In this document: one piece after another, positions 27,911-36,683 of the stretch
Layout of the letters: each line of letters starts with the position of its first letter
Position numbering within the stretch: position 1 is the first letter of the stretch
Assembly (NCBI GenBank): GCA_014191855.1
Contig: BJHF01000009.1
Span: 1-64,000 of the forward strand
From: Deltaproteobacteria bacterium
GTDB lineage: Bacteria > Myxococcota_A > UBA796 > SXON01
Direction of reading: 5' to 3'
Length of the DNA stretch: 64,000 nucleotides
Program-made: the position numbers and the translations under genes
The notes under the pieces: generated by a model
Database searches by the model: none
What the model was told of the DNA's origin: nothing
The model's input: only the letters and a program-made list of their open reading frames with translations

Positions 27911-29308
27911 CTATGGCCGCCACTCCGAGAGCCAACTCCACAGGGCGAACGCCGGAGGGAGCGTGGCCACGCCAAACCACGCGAACAGCGGCCACTCCAC
28001 CAGGAGCGAGCGCCCGCGCCGCGCCGCCTCCAGCGCGCCCATCCAAAAGAACGCGAGGCACAGGACCTCCAGGCCGCCGCCCAGCACCGGCACGAACGGG
28101 CCGAACGCGCCGTCGGCCGTCGTGACCAGGCGGCGCAGGATGGCCCAGATCAGCGCGAGGCTGGCGAGGAGCGCGAGCGTGCGAACCTGGGGAACCCGGC
28201 CGCCGTGGGTGAGGTAGCCCGAGCGACGCCAGTGCCCGATCAACAGCGCCCACACCAGCGTGGCGAAAGCCGCCGCGCCGACCGCGCCGAGCACGGCGCC
28301 TTCTTCAAAACGCGCGCGCGACACGAAGCGCCCGTCGGGGAGCTGCTCCAGTCCGTTCATCACCAGCGGCTGCGCCTCGGTCGCGGCGATCACCTTGGGG
28401 GTGACGCAGCGCAGCGCCGCCCCGATCACGACGCCGCTCGCCGCGGTGATCACGCCCGCCGCCGCCCGCTGGAGGGTGACCTCCTCCGGCGGAAGCGACT
28501 GGGTGTTCACGAGGCGTGCCGCCTCCCGAAGCGCCGTGAGGAACGCCGCCATGTCCGGAAACCGGGCGGCGTGCGGGGCCATCGCCCGGCGCACCAGGGG
28601 GTCGAGCGCGCCGGGCAGCTCGGGGAGCGTGCCGACGGGCGGCTGCCCGGTGAGGGCCTGAACCAGCACGCCGCCGAGCGCGTACACGTCTGCGCGGGCG
28701 TCGGCGGCGCCGCCGGCGAGGACTTCTGGAGGGAGAAAGGCGGGCGTTCCGAGGAGCGCGCCGGCGCGGGTGAGCGTTCCGGGGGCTTCGTCGGGAGCGG
28801 ACGCGATGCCGAAGTCGACGAGGACCACCCGCCCATCCGACGCGAGGAGCAGGTTGTCGGGCTTCACGTCGCGATGGATCACCCCGGCGGCGTGGGCGGC
28901 GACGAGCGCTTCGGCGGCGGCAATCACGACGCGGAGGGCCTCGGGCGCGGGCAACGGCAAGCGTGCCGTGAGCGGGCCGCCCTCGATCAGCTCCATCACC
29001 AGGAACGGTACGCCCTCCTCCTCCCCCGCATCGAACACCGCCACCACGCCGGGATGCCGCACGCGGGCCAGGAGCCGCGCCTCACGGAGAAAGCGCCCGA
29101 CGAAGCCTGGACGTGCCAGCAGCTCCTCGGCGATGTACTTCACCGCCACGTCGCGACCGAGCCGCCGATGCCGCCCGCGCCACACCTCCCCCATGCCGCC
29201 CTTCCCGAGGCGCTCCAGGAGCTCGATCTCGTCGTCGCCGCCGAGGCAGTGGGCGCAGAGGCCCGCGCTCAGCTTCGCGCCGCACCGCACGCACAGCGTC
29301 GCGCTCAC
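27911..29308 (-). CDS. Membrane Ser/Thr protein kinase with N-terminal zinc ribbon
   Basis: The 465-residue kinase starts with a CxxC-x9-CxxC zinc ribbon (CVRCGAKLSAGLCAHC, about 6-21). The kinase domain follows: glycine loop RLGKGGMGEVW, Lys57 in VAVKYI, HRDVKPDN with Asp147, DFG at 165-167 and a TPAFLPPEV activation segment. The last 190 residues contain about four hydrophobic helices with a soluble segment between. The start is a GTG at 29308 sharing GTGA with the sigma factor stop; the longer frame to 29884 reads antisense through that gene. Pairing with an ECF sigma factor implies phosphorylation-controlled transcription, as in STK-linked ECF groups. Confidence 0.9.
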   Translation of the reverse strand: MSATLCVRCGAKLSAGLCAHCLGGDDEIELLERLGKGGMGEVWRGRHRRLGRDVAVKYIAEELLARPGFVGRFLREARLLARVRHPGVVAVFDAGEEEGVPFLVMELIEGGPLTARLPLPAPEALRVVIAAAEALVAAHAAGVIHRDVKPDNLLLASDGRVVLVDFGIASAPDEAPGTLTRAGALLGTPAFLPPEVLAGGAADARADVYALGGVLVQALTGQPPVGTLPELPGALDPLVRRAMAPHAARFPDMAAFLTALREAARLVNTQSLPPEEVTLQRAAAGVITAASGVVIGAALRCVTPKVIAATEAQPLVMNGLEQLPDGRFVSRARFEEGAVLGAVGAAAFATLVWALLIGHWRRSGYLTHGGRVPQVRTLALLASLALIWAILRRLVTTADGAFGPFVPVLGGGLEVLCLAFFWMGALEAARRGRSLLVEWPLFAWFGVATLPPAFALWSWLSEWRP

Positions 29309-29988
29309 TGGAGCGCCTGAAATAACGCCGACACTTCCGCCTCGCCGGCCGCGGCCGAGCCGACCGTGTCGCGCACTTCCTCCGCCACCAGCTCCCGAAA
29401 CCGGACGCGCCCCCGGTGCACGAAGGCTTTGAGCTGCGGGAGGCTCATGCCGCTCTCGGCGGCCGCCACGCGATAGGAAGGGGCCTCGCCCGCGCCGAAG
29501 AACCGCTCCAAAAGCGCAAAGCCGCCTACACGGTCGCCTGCATCGTACTCGGCGCGCAGTCGCGACAACGCGCGTTCCATCACGGTGGCGGCCCAGGCCT
29601 GATCGAGCGCGGCTTCGGGATCTGTGGCGTCGGCGGCAACACGCTCCAAAAGCGCGGTATCCATCGCGACGAACCGCGCTCCCCCCCCGCGTTTGAGCGC
29701 GCGGCCCGACTCCAGCCAGCGCAGGTGATGGTGCGTGGCGCAGGCCTTGATCCAGCTCCGAAAACGCCCCCGCTCGCCACTCACATCCGGTGAGGCGCCC
29801 CCGGCAAACAGCTCCGCAAACAGCTCCTGCGTGAGCTCTTCGGCATCCTCCGCGCTCGCGCCCCTCGCCCGCAGGTACACCCAAACCGGCCGCCAGTACA
29901 GGGAAAGCAGCTCTTCCAACGCGCGTGGTTCGCGCGCCCCGGCTCGGCCGGCGCGGAGAACGAGGGTCCAGCGGGTTTCGGGGAACAT
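29305..29988 (-). CDS. ECF-type sigma factor linked to a Ser/Thr kinase
   Basis: The 227-residue protein begins MFPETRWTLVLRA, typical of ECF sigma factors associated with Ser/Thr kinases in myxobacteria and planctomycetes. Region 2 (LYWRPVWVYLRARGASAEDAEELTQ at about 28-52, and FRSWIKACATHHHL) and region 4 (VAAAESGMSLPQLKAFVHRGRVRF, about 185-208) are present. The ATG at 29988 is preferred; the frame to 30075 would run through the 59-bp palindrome. No anti-sigma gene is adjacent; the coupled kinase probably supplies the control. Confidence 0.88.
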   Translation of the reverse strand: MFPETRWTLVLRAGRAGAREPRALEELLSLYWRPVWVYLRARGASAEDAEELTQELFAELFAGGASPDVSGERGRFRSWIKACATHHHLRWLESGRALKRGGGARFVAMDTALLERVAADATDPEAALDQAWAATVMERALSRLRAEYDAGDRVGGFALLERFFGAGEAPSYRVAAAESGMSLPQLKAFVHRGRVRFRELVAEEVRDTVGSAAAGEAEVSALFQALQ

Positions 29989-30005
29989 GAACGGAAGGAA
30001 ACGGA

Positions 30006-30064
30006 AGGGGTCAGGACGGTGCCATTGCGATTGAGTCAATCGCAATGGCACCGTCCTGACCCCT
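30006..30064. repeat. 59-base perfect palindrome between divergent genes
   Basis: Two 29-base arms (30006-30034 and 30036-30064) are exact reverse complements around a single G at 30035. Arms begin AGGGGTCAGGACGGTGCC and meet at GCGATTGA. The element fills most of the 89 bases between the start of the ECF sigma gene and the start of the lipoprotein gene at 30078. It could extrude a cruciform, act as a bidirectional terminator-like hairpin, bind a dimeric regulator, or be a MITE/REP-type insertion. Its ends share GGGGTCAG with the small inverted repeat at 26856-26870. Confidence 0.9.
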
Positions 30065-30077
30065 GTATACTCCACCC

Positions 30078-31304
30078 ATGTCCTACGCCCGCCTGGCCCC
30101 CGCGCTCCTGCTCCTCGCTTGCACCGAGAACAACCTGAGTTCGAACAAGGAGCCCGACGGCCTGGACACCTCTGGCGATCCCAGTCCGGACATCGCCGTT
30201 TCGCCCGCCGCCGTGCGCTTCGGGGAGGTGGCGTGGGGCAGCGAGAACACCGCCACGGTGACGATTACCAACGAAGGACAAGGGATTCTGCTGCTCGACT
30301 CGCCGTCGCTTGAGAACGGCGGCGCGGCGCTCACGGTTTCGCGCCTCGCCTCCCCGAGCCTCGCCGCCGGGGAGAGTACGGAGCTCGTCGTGACGTGGCT
30401 GGCGACGGACGGCGGCAGTCTCGACGACGTGCTCGACATCGGCTCGAACGACCCGGACGAGCCCGTCGTCGGCGTGCCAATCGGTGGCTCGCTTCCTCCC
30501 GGTGACATCGTTGTCACCCCCACGGCCTACGACTTCGGGACGATCCCCGTGGCCGCAACCGACAGCACCGTCGTGACCGTCTCCAACGTCGGCGCCGGAC
30601 CGCTCACGGTCAGCTCCATGACGTTCTCCGCGACCGACGCCGACCTCGCCGTCTTCGACGCCGGCGCGCTCGCCACCACACCCGTAGTGCTCGATCCGGG
30701 AGGGTCCACCGAGATGATCGTCACCTACACCCCGACGGACGGCACCGGGGACGAAGGCACGCTCGCGATCTTCTCGGACGATCCCGACACTTACGAGGCC
30801 GGAACGGTGTTCACTGGCAAGGGCGAAGACCCCGACCCCTGCCTCGGCCTCACCCAGCACGTAAAGGTGACCTTGACGGCCGATGATGCCTGGCAAGGGT
30901 GGATGGACAGCGTCGCGTTCTCCGCGCCCGGCCAGAACGCCTGGAACCAGATTGACGCCGTAGAATGGGACCTTCCCTGCGGCGACCACGCGCTGGCCCT
31001 CTACGCCACCGACACCGCTCAGGTGATCGCCGGGGTGCTCGCCGCCGTGGAGATCGAGGGCACCGTGAAGTTCGTCAGCGGGCCGACGGACTGGACCATG
31101 TTCGATTCCGCCCCGCCCGCCGACTGGACGGACGCGGCGTTCGATGACTCCGCCTGGCACATCCCCGAGCAATGCTCCGATCCTTCGCCCTGGGGTAGCC
31201 AACCGCAGCCGCTGTACGATCTCGGTGCCACGTGGATCTGGTGGACCGCAAACTGTCGCGACCTTGGCGAAGCGTGGGTGCGGCTGAACTTCACGGTGCC
31301 GTGA
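30078..31304 (+). CDS. Lipoprotein with two ASH (ASPM-SPD2-Hydin)-like domains
   Basis: The 408-residue protein has a lipoprotein signal with Cys15 (ALLLLACTEN), a short acidic linker and two Ig-like ASH-type domains. Each begins DIAVSPAAVRFGEVAWGS or DIVVTPTAYDFGTIPVAA and continues with TVTITNEGQGILLL or TVVTVSNVGAGPLTV. The last 130 residues form a different Trp/Cys-rich domain (WMDSVAFSAPGQNAWNQID, TDAAFDDSAWHIPEQC). ASH domains in bacteria are common in surface proteins and adhesion scaffolds. TATACT lies 5 bases before the ATG, and the 59-base palindrome is immediately upstream. Confidence 0.85.
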   Translation: MSYARLAPALLLLACTENNLSSNKEPDGLDTSGDPSPDIAVSPAAVRFGEVAWGSENTATVTITNEGQGILLLDSPSLENGGAALTVSRLASPSLAAGESTELVVTWLATDGGSLDDVLDIGSNDPDEPVVGVPIGGSLPPGDIVVTPTAYDFGTIPVAATDSTVVTVSNVGAGPLTVSSMTFSATDADLAVFDAGALATTPVVLDPGGSTEMIVTYTPTDGTGDEGTLAIFSDDPDTYEAGTVFTGKGEDPDPCLGLTQHVKVTLTADDAWQGWMDSVAFSAPGQNAWNQIDAVEWDLPCGDHALALYATDTAQVIAGVLAAVEIEGTVKFVSGPTDWTMFDSAPPADWTDAAFDDSAWHIPEQCSDPSPWGSQPQPLYDLGATWIWWTANCRDLGEAWVRLNFTVP

Positions 31305-32112
31305 CCTCTCTCGCCCATTCCCACCAGGAACCGTCGTAGTTGGCCACGCTGTAGCCGCGATCCGTGAGCCACAACCACGCCATCGCGCTCCGCACTCCCC
31401 CGGTGCAGTACACGGTGAGGGGCACTCGAGGCTCCGCCGCCGGCATGTCCCCGGCCAGCAGGCCCCGCCACGGCAAGCTCACAGCACCGGGGATGTGTCC
31501 GCCACGAGCCTCCCCGTACGGCGTGGCACCCTCGAATTCGGCCCGTTCGCGCACATCGATGACCGTGCTCCCTCCCCCCTGGATGCTCGCCACGGTCGCG
31601 CGCAGGCCCGGCTTGGGTTGCGCGGGGAACCGACCGCGGGTCGGAGCCGGCAAGCTCAACGTCGTCGCCCCGACCCACGCCGCCATCCCGCCCTCAAGCA
31701 CGGAGATCGCCGGGTGCCCCAGATAGGCGAGGTCCCAGGCGATGCGGCCTTCTTCGCCCCAGCCCCGGTCCCACTCTCCCACCACGAGCACCGGCCGGTC
31801 CACGTCGACGCCAATCGACTCGAACGCCGCCGCCGCCGCCGATGGATTTCCCAGCTTGCCCGACAGGAAGCCCCCCGTGACCCCGATCCGCCAGTCCACG
31901 CGCACCGCGCCCGGAATGTGCCCCGAAAAATACGCCAATCGACCTCGTGTATCGAGCACGGTCGCATGCGCCTCGACCAGCGCCGCCGCTTGCGTGGAGG
32001 AGACGATCCACGGCGCGGCGGCAGCGCTACCCACACCGACGGTCAACGCGCATACCAGCCCGCTACCGACCACAGCGACACTCCGCCGGCGGCGCCCAAG
32101 GCGCCAGGTCAT
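31291..32112 (-). CDS. Exported tandem rhodanese (sulfurtransferase)
   Basis: The 273-residue protein has an Arg-rich n-region and hydrophobic core (RLGRRRRSVAVVGSGLVCAL) as a signal peptide, then two rhodanese domains. The first (LDTRGRLAYFSGHIPGAVRVDW) lacks a Cys in its active loop (GEWDRGWGEEGR). The second (VIDVRERAEF, GHIPGAVSLPW) has Cys236 in VYCTGGVRSA. This matches SseA/thiosulfate sulfurtransferase architecture with a degenerate N-terminal domain, located in the periplasm. The ATG at 32112 overlaps the end of the upstream membrane gene by 50 bases; a GTG at 32073 would lose the basic n-region. Confidence 0.88.
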   Translation of the reverse strand: MTWRLGRRRRSVAVVGSGLVCALTVGVGSAAAAPWIVSSTQAAALVEAHATVLDTRGRLAYFSGHIPGAVRVDWRIGVTGGFLSGKLGNPSAAAAAFESIGVDVDRPVLVVGEWDRGWGEEGRIAWDLAYLGHPAISVLEGGMAAWVGATTLSLPAPTRGRFPAQPKPGLRATVASIQGGGSTVIDVRERAEFEGATPYGEARGGHIPGAVSLPWRGLLAGDMPAAEPRVPLTVYCTGGVRSAMAWLWLTDRGYSVANYDGSWWEWAREVTAP

Positions 32113-33595
32113 GCTCCAACCCCCAGAGCTCCCACCCGGCGGACGACGCGGTCAGGTGGGCCGCTCCCTCAAGCGCGGTTCGGAAACTACAGTGATCGTC
32201 GCTCGGATCCATGCGCAGCAGCACATAGTCCAGTTCGCGGCTGCCGTGCGCGGCGAGGGTGCACCACCCCTCCCCTTCCTGACCCGGGCGCAGGTGCTCG
32301 GGCGCGCCCGGCTCACGGTATCGCAGGGGCGAAGACTGGAAGAGGGCGAACGAGAACGCGTTTTCCCCGCCGCGCTCCACGGTGTAGTACGAGGCGGCGT
32401 GGCGGGTCGGGCGCACGCCGATATGGGGAGAGCCAGGCTTGAACACGACGCCGAGCATCCGGCGGCCCGGTTCGGCCTGCGCCAACACCGTCTCCAGCCC
32501 CTGCAGCTCTGTGGAATATGCGCCCCACGCGTGCACGGTAGCGGCGACCAAAGCTGCGAAGCCGCAGGCGCCCAGACTCCCCGACAACGCGCCGAGCCGG
32601 CCCGCGGGGGCGGTAACCAGCACGATCAACATCATCGCCGGGGCGAGCATCCGACTGGCGATGAAGTACTGGTTGGGCGCAAACTCGGGGAGGGCGAAGC
32701 TGGCGATGAAGCAGAGCAGGCCGGGAAGCAACCACGCAAGTCGCGACCGGTCGGGCTGCCGCCACGCGCTCCATAGACCGACGACGACGGCCGCGATCCA
32801 CAATCCCATCGCGACCGCCTGGAACGGCTCATCTCGCAACGTCCAAAATTGGCGGCCGAAGAAGCAGGCGAACCAGCCGCCGCTGCCGCCCCACTGCAGC
32901 GCTTGCGCGCCGGTGTCGCCCCAGTCGCCAACGCCCCCGTCGGCGCGGCTCGCGCGGGCGGCCCACCACGCCACCGCGGCCGCCGAAGGGACGAGCGCCC
33001 CGACCGTGGCAAACGCGGCCCTCATTCCGCGCTGAATCCCCACGACGACGGGGACACTGATGACGAGGAACCCCCACACCTGGAGGTGCGCCGTCCACAC
33101 CAGGAACGCGACGCCGACCAGCGCCAGATTTCGGAGCCACCCTCCGCGGGCGGCGAGCGCGAACGCCAACAGGAAGAGCGGCCACGCCAGCCAGAAGTTC
33201 AGGAAGCCCCAGGCGAACGGCAGGCTGAAGATGTACGGCAGCGCAACCGTGGCCGCGAGCGGTCGTGCGCCAAGCGCCTGTGCAAACGCCCCGGAGGCGA
33301 GCGCGTAGCTGACAGCGCCGAAGCTGAGCACGACGCGAACTGCGTTGACGACGCCGAGGTGCCCCACCAGCGGCAACGCCATCGCGTGGAGCAGCACGTT
33401 GGTGGCCGGGAGCTCGGTCAGCGCGTACCGCGCCTGGAGCGCTGGCGACCCTGGAAAGCGAGCGAGATCGGCGAGGATCGCGAGGTGCTGGGGGAGGTCG
33501 ACGAGCGGCAACCAGGTCGTGCTCCAGAGCGGCACACACGCCAGCGCGCCCAGCAGCGCCAGCGCCAGCCACTCCCAAGCGCGTCCGCGTCGCAT
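32063..33595 (-). CDS. Polytopic membrane protein of glycosyltransferase-C type, unknown substrate
   Basis: The 510-residue protein has roughly ten hydrophobic helices and a first periplasmic loop with VDLPQHLAILADLARFPG, an acidic/His loop of the kind found in GT-C glycosyltransferases and related Myxococcota membrane proteins. The C-terminal 130 residues are soluble and rich in Cys, His and Glu. The ATG at 33595 is chosen; the open frame to 33838 adds a Pro/Arg-rich leader that overlaps the divergent dehydrogenase start. No nucleotide-sugar motif is visible, so transferase activity is inferred from topology only. Confidence 0.68.
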   Translation of the reverse strand: MRRGRAWEWLALALLGALACVPLWSTTWLPLVDLPQHLAILADLARFPGSPALQARYALTELPATNVLLHAMALPLVGHLGVVNAVRVVLSFGAVSYALASGAFAQALGARPLAATVALPYIFSLPFAWGFLNFWLAWPLFLLAFALAARGGWLRNLALVGVAFLVWTAHLQVWGFLVISVPVVVGIQRGMRAAFATVGALVPSAAAVAWWAARASRADGGVGDWGDTGAQALQWGGSGGWFACFFGRQFWTLRDEPFQAVAMGLWIAAVVVGLWSAWRQPDRSRLAWLLPGLLCFIASFALPEFAPNQYFIASRMLAPAMMLIVLVTAPAGRLGALSGSLGACGFAALVAATVHAWGAYSTELQGLETVLAQAEPGRRMLGVVFKPGSPHIGVRPTRHAASYYTVERGGENAFSFALFQSSPLRYREPGAPEHLRPGQEGEGWCTLAAHGSRELDYVLLRMDPSDDHCSFRTALEGAAHLTASSAGWELWGLEHDLAPWAPPAECRCGR

Positions 33596-33675
33596 CGTGA
33601 GCGAAGATAGGCGATCGCCGCCGCGTGCGCCAACCCGGGAGGCGCGAGGCGCCGCCGCGGTGATACGTCCGGGGG

Positions 33676-34674
33676 ATGCGACAGATCTGGATTCCGAAGG
33701 CGGGCCCACCCTCCGTGCTTGAAGTGCGAGAGGCCCCAGACCCGGAGCCCGCGGCAGGCGAGGTGCGGGTGGCGGTGGAGGCCGCTGGCGTGAACTTCGC
33801 AGACTGCGCGGCCCGCCTGGGGAACTACCCAGACGCACCGCCGTTTCCCATGGTGATGGGCTACGAGGTGGCGGGCACGATCAACGCGGTGGGCGCGGGG
33901 GTGGACCCCGCCCGGATCGGCGAGCCCGTGCTCGCGATGCTGCGCTTTGGCGGGTACAGCACCGTGGTGTGCGTGCCCTCGGAGGCCGTGTTGCGGCGCC
34001 CGCCCGGGATGAGCGCCGAGATCGGCGCGGCGATCCCTGTGAACTACCTCACCGCGTGGATGATGCTGCGCGTCATGGGCCGGGTGGAAGCCGGAGACCG
34101 CGTGTTGATCCACAGCGCCGCCGGCGGTGTCGGCCTGGCCGCCATCGATCTCTGCGTGGCTGCGGGTGCAGAGATCTGGGGCTCGGCCAGCCCCGGAAAA
34201 CACAAGTTCATCGCCGACCGGGGCGTGCAGCACCCGCTCGACTCCCGCGCCGACCAGTGGCCCGACACGAAGATGGACCTCATCCTCGACCCCATCGGCG
34301 GGCCAAGCTGGGCGCGCGGCCTCAACACGCTGCGCGCCGGCGGTCGGCTCGTCGGCTTCGGGCTGAGCTCGGGCTCAAGCTCGGACACCCCATCGAAGTG
34401 GGCGGTGCTCAAGGCTGCGATGGCGATTCCCTGGCTGGCCTCAAACCCAGTGGCGCTGATCAACGCGAACAAGGGGTTCCTGGGGGTGAACATGGGGCAT
34501 CTATGGGACGATGGCGACCGCGTGATCGCGTGGACCCACACGCTCCTGGAGTGGTGGACGCGCGGCGCAATCAGGCCCCACATCCACGCCACGATTCCGT
34601 TCGCGAACGCGGCGGAAGCCCATGCCATCCTGCATCGGCGCGAGAACATCGGGAAGGTGCTCCTGGTGCCGTGA
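33676..34674 (+). CDS. Zinc-independent medium-chain dehydrogenase/quinone reductase family oxidoreductase
   Basis: The 332-residue enzyme shows the MDR pattern: VEAAGVNFADCAARLGNYP, PFPMVMGYEVAGTINAVG, IPVNYLTAWMML and the NADPH-binding HSAAGGVGLAAIDLCVA. The end (FANAAEAHAILHRRENIGKVLLVP) is typical of the quinone oxidoreductase/VAT1-like branch. Structural zinc Cys residues are not present. It probably reduces quinones or enones with NADPH. It shares TGATG with the next membrane-protein gene, so the two are coupled although functionally unlike. Confidence 0.88.
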   Translation: MRQIWIPKAGPPSVLEVREAPDPEPAAGEVRVAVEAAGVNFADCAARLGNYPDAPPFPMVMGYEVAGTINAVGAGVDPARIGEPVLAMLRFGGYSTVVCVPSEAVLRRPPGMSAEIGAAIPVNYLTAWMMLRVMGRVEAGDRVLIHSAAGGVGLAAIDLCVAAGAEIWGSASPGKHKFIADRGVQHPLDSRADQWPDTKMDLILDPIGGPSWARGLNTLRAGGRLVGFGLSSGSSSDTPSKWAVLKAAMAIPWLASNPVALINANKGFLGVNMGHLWDDGDRVIAWTHTLLEWWTRGAIRPHIHATIPFANAAEAHAILHRRENIGKVLLVP

Positions 34675-36683
34675 TGCCTCGCCCTCCCGCCCACCTCCTC
34701 GGGCTGCTCATCCTCGTCGCGCTGCTCACCGTCGCACCTTTCCTCACGGGAACGCTCGCGACGGGCGATATGCTGGTGTTCTTTCCCACCCTCTACCAGC
34801 CCGTCGGCACCACCTGGATCGACGGTGTGATGTGCGGCACCCCGTGGCTGGCCAACCCGCAAACGGCGGCGTACTACCCGCCGGCCTGGCTGCTCGGCTG
34901 GAACTACTGGCGTTGGTTGCCGCTGTACTTGGCAGGCCACGTGTTCTGGGGCGGCCTGGGAACCTGGCTCTGGGTGCGCGCTACGCGACTTTCTGGCAGC
35001 GGTGCGCTGCTCGCGGCGGTGGCCTGGATGGTCTGCGGCCCTACGTTCTCCCTGTTCACCAAGCTAGACAAGCTCCCGGGTCACGCGTGGCTGCCTTGGG
35101 TGTTGTTGGGGGCCACCCTCCCACGTGGCGCCGCGCTCGTGGCCGTCGGGATCGCGAGCATCTGGCTGGGCGGGAGCGTCGAAGGGCTGGTCATCGCGTT
35201 GGCGGCGGGGGGGGCATGGGCGGCGCTCACCGGCGGACGGGCGCGCGTCGCGACAACCCTGCTCGGCATCGCGGTGGGTCTGCTCATCGCATGCGCGACG
35301 CTCGTGCCGGCGCTTCGCCTGTTGGCCTCGACAACCCGGGCGGGAGGACTGGAACCCGAGGCAGCGATGGACTTCTCGCTCCCCACCTCGCGCTGGCCCT
35401 ATGTGCTGGTACCAGGCCCGGTAGACGGCCGCGCCTGGCTTGGCTCGCTGTACGCGGGTGCTGCGGCCGCCGTGCTGGGGATGCTGGGGCTGCGCGACCG
35501 GCGCGCGTGGGTTCCAGCGCTCGGCGTCGTGGGCTTCGCAGCGTTGGCGATGGGGAGTCAGAACCCGCTTTACCCATATCTCCTGAAGCTCCCTGGCTTC
35601 GGCTCCATCCAGTTCCCCGAGAAGTGGTGGTTGGGCACCGTGCCCTTCGCGACGCTCCTCGCGGCAGCCGGTTGGGATCGCCTGCAACTTCGACTTCCGG
35701 CATGGGCGGTGTTCGTCGCAGCCGCGACGATGACGGCAGATGGACTGCGGGGTGGATATCGGATCACACCGATGGTACCCAGAGAATCGGTCACCGCGCC
35801 GAGCGAGATCGTAGATGCGATCCATCGCACCTGGCGGGGGAGCGAGGCCCCGCGAACGTGGGATCTCTCCGCGTTCGACGAGGAAGACCCGGCGCTGGCC
35901 GCCGGCGTGAGCGAGGTTGAGGACGCGGAGGCGCGCCTTCACCCCAACCTGGGCGCCCTCCACGACATCACCCACGCCTGGGGGAGCTGGCCGCTCCGCG
36001 CTTCGCGGACGCAGAACTTTTTCGCACACGTGCTCCGGCAGCCCGCGGGCGCGCAGCATCGGCTTGTTCGCGACTGGGTCGGCGCCAACTACTGGGTGGT
36101 CTGGGGCAGCGGCAAGGTGCCGCGCCTGGTGGACGAGGCGGGGCTGGTGCCGCTGGTCGACCTGGCCGAACACAGTCTCAGAAGCACAGTTCTCGCCGAG
36201 CCCCGGCCCGCCGAGCGCGCGCGCTGGGTGGGCAAGGTGGTGCGGATCGGCGACCGCAAGGAGGCCGTGTTTGCGCTGGCCACGCAAAACGCGACGTTGA
36301 TCGATGGAGACCCCGGCACGGAGGGTTGGGATGCCGGTGGCGAAGCCGCCGAAGCGCCGCTGAGCATCGTGCATGACGGCCCGGGCGCATGGCGCTTCCG
36401 GTATGACACGGTTCACGACGGGGCGATCGTGCTCCTGCAGGCGTGGGCCCCCGAATGGGAACAGCGGGTTGACGACGGGGAATGGACCGAAGCGCCGCTC
36501 CTCGACTACTTCCTGGTGGGGGCAAGGGCGCCTGCAGGCGACCACGTAATCGAGCTTCGCTACACGCCCGCCGGTCGCGGGCTCGGGCTCGTGCTGTCCG
36601 CGCTTGGTCTCGCGGCGCTGTCGGCGCTCGCGGTGTGGGCCCGACGCGGGGCGGCCGCCGACGGCGTCACTCCACCCGGCTGA
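34674..36683 (+). CDS. YfhO-like polytopic membrane protein
   Basis: The 669-residue protein begins with a membrane helix and a periplasmic loop DMLVFFPTLYQPVGTTW...WLANPQTAAYYPPAWLLG, the loop type seen in YfhO-family and other GT-C fold proteins. About eleven helices follow to residue 360. A soluble C-terminal domain of about 250 residues is closed by a final helix (GLGLVLSALGLAALSALAVW). YfhO relatives are implicated in glycosylation of cell-surface polymers such as lipoteichoic acid. Its ATG overlaps the dehydrogenase stop (TGATG). The frame to 33969 is a shadow of the dehydrogenase gene. Confidence 0.78.
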   Translation: MPRPPAHLLGLLILVALLTVAPFLTGTLATGDMLVFFPTLYQPVGTTWIDGVMCGTPWLANPQTAAYYPPAWLLGWNYWRWLPLYLAGHVFWGGLGTWLWVRATRLSGSGALLAAVAWMVCGPTFSLFTKLDKLPGHAWLPWVLLGATLPRGAALVAVGIASIWLGGSVEGLVIALAAGGAWAALTGGRARVATTLLGIAVGLLIACATLVPALRLLASTTRAGGLEPEAAMDFSLPTSRWPYVLVPGPVDGRAWLGSLYAGAAAAVLGMLGLRDRRAWVPALGVVGFAALAMGSQNPLYPYLLKLPGFGSIQFPEKWWLGTVPFATLLAAAGWDRLQLRLPAWAVFVAAATMTADGLRGGYRITPMVPRESVTAPSEIVDAIHRTWRGSEAPRTWDLSAFDEEDPALAAGVSEVEDAEARLHPNLGALHDITHAWGSWPLRASRTQNFFAHVLRQPAGAQHRLVRDWVGANYWVVWGSGKVPRLVDEAGLVPLVDLAEHSLRSTVLAEPRPAERARWVGKVVRIGDRKEAVFALATQNATLIDGDPGTEGWDAGGEAAEAPLSIVHDGPGAWRFRYDTVHDGAIVLLQAWAPEWEQRVDDGEWTEAPLLDYFLVGARAPAGDHVIELRYTPAGRGLGLVLSALGLAALSALAVWARRGAAADGVTPPG

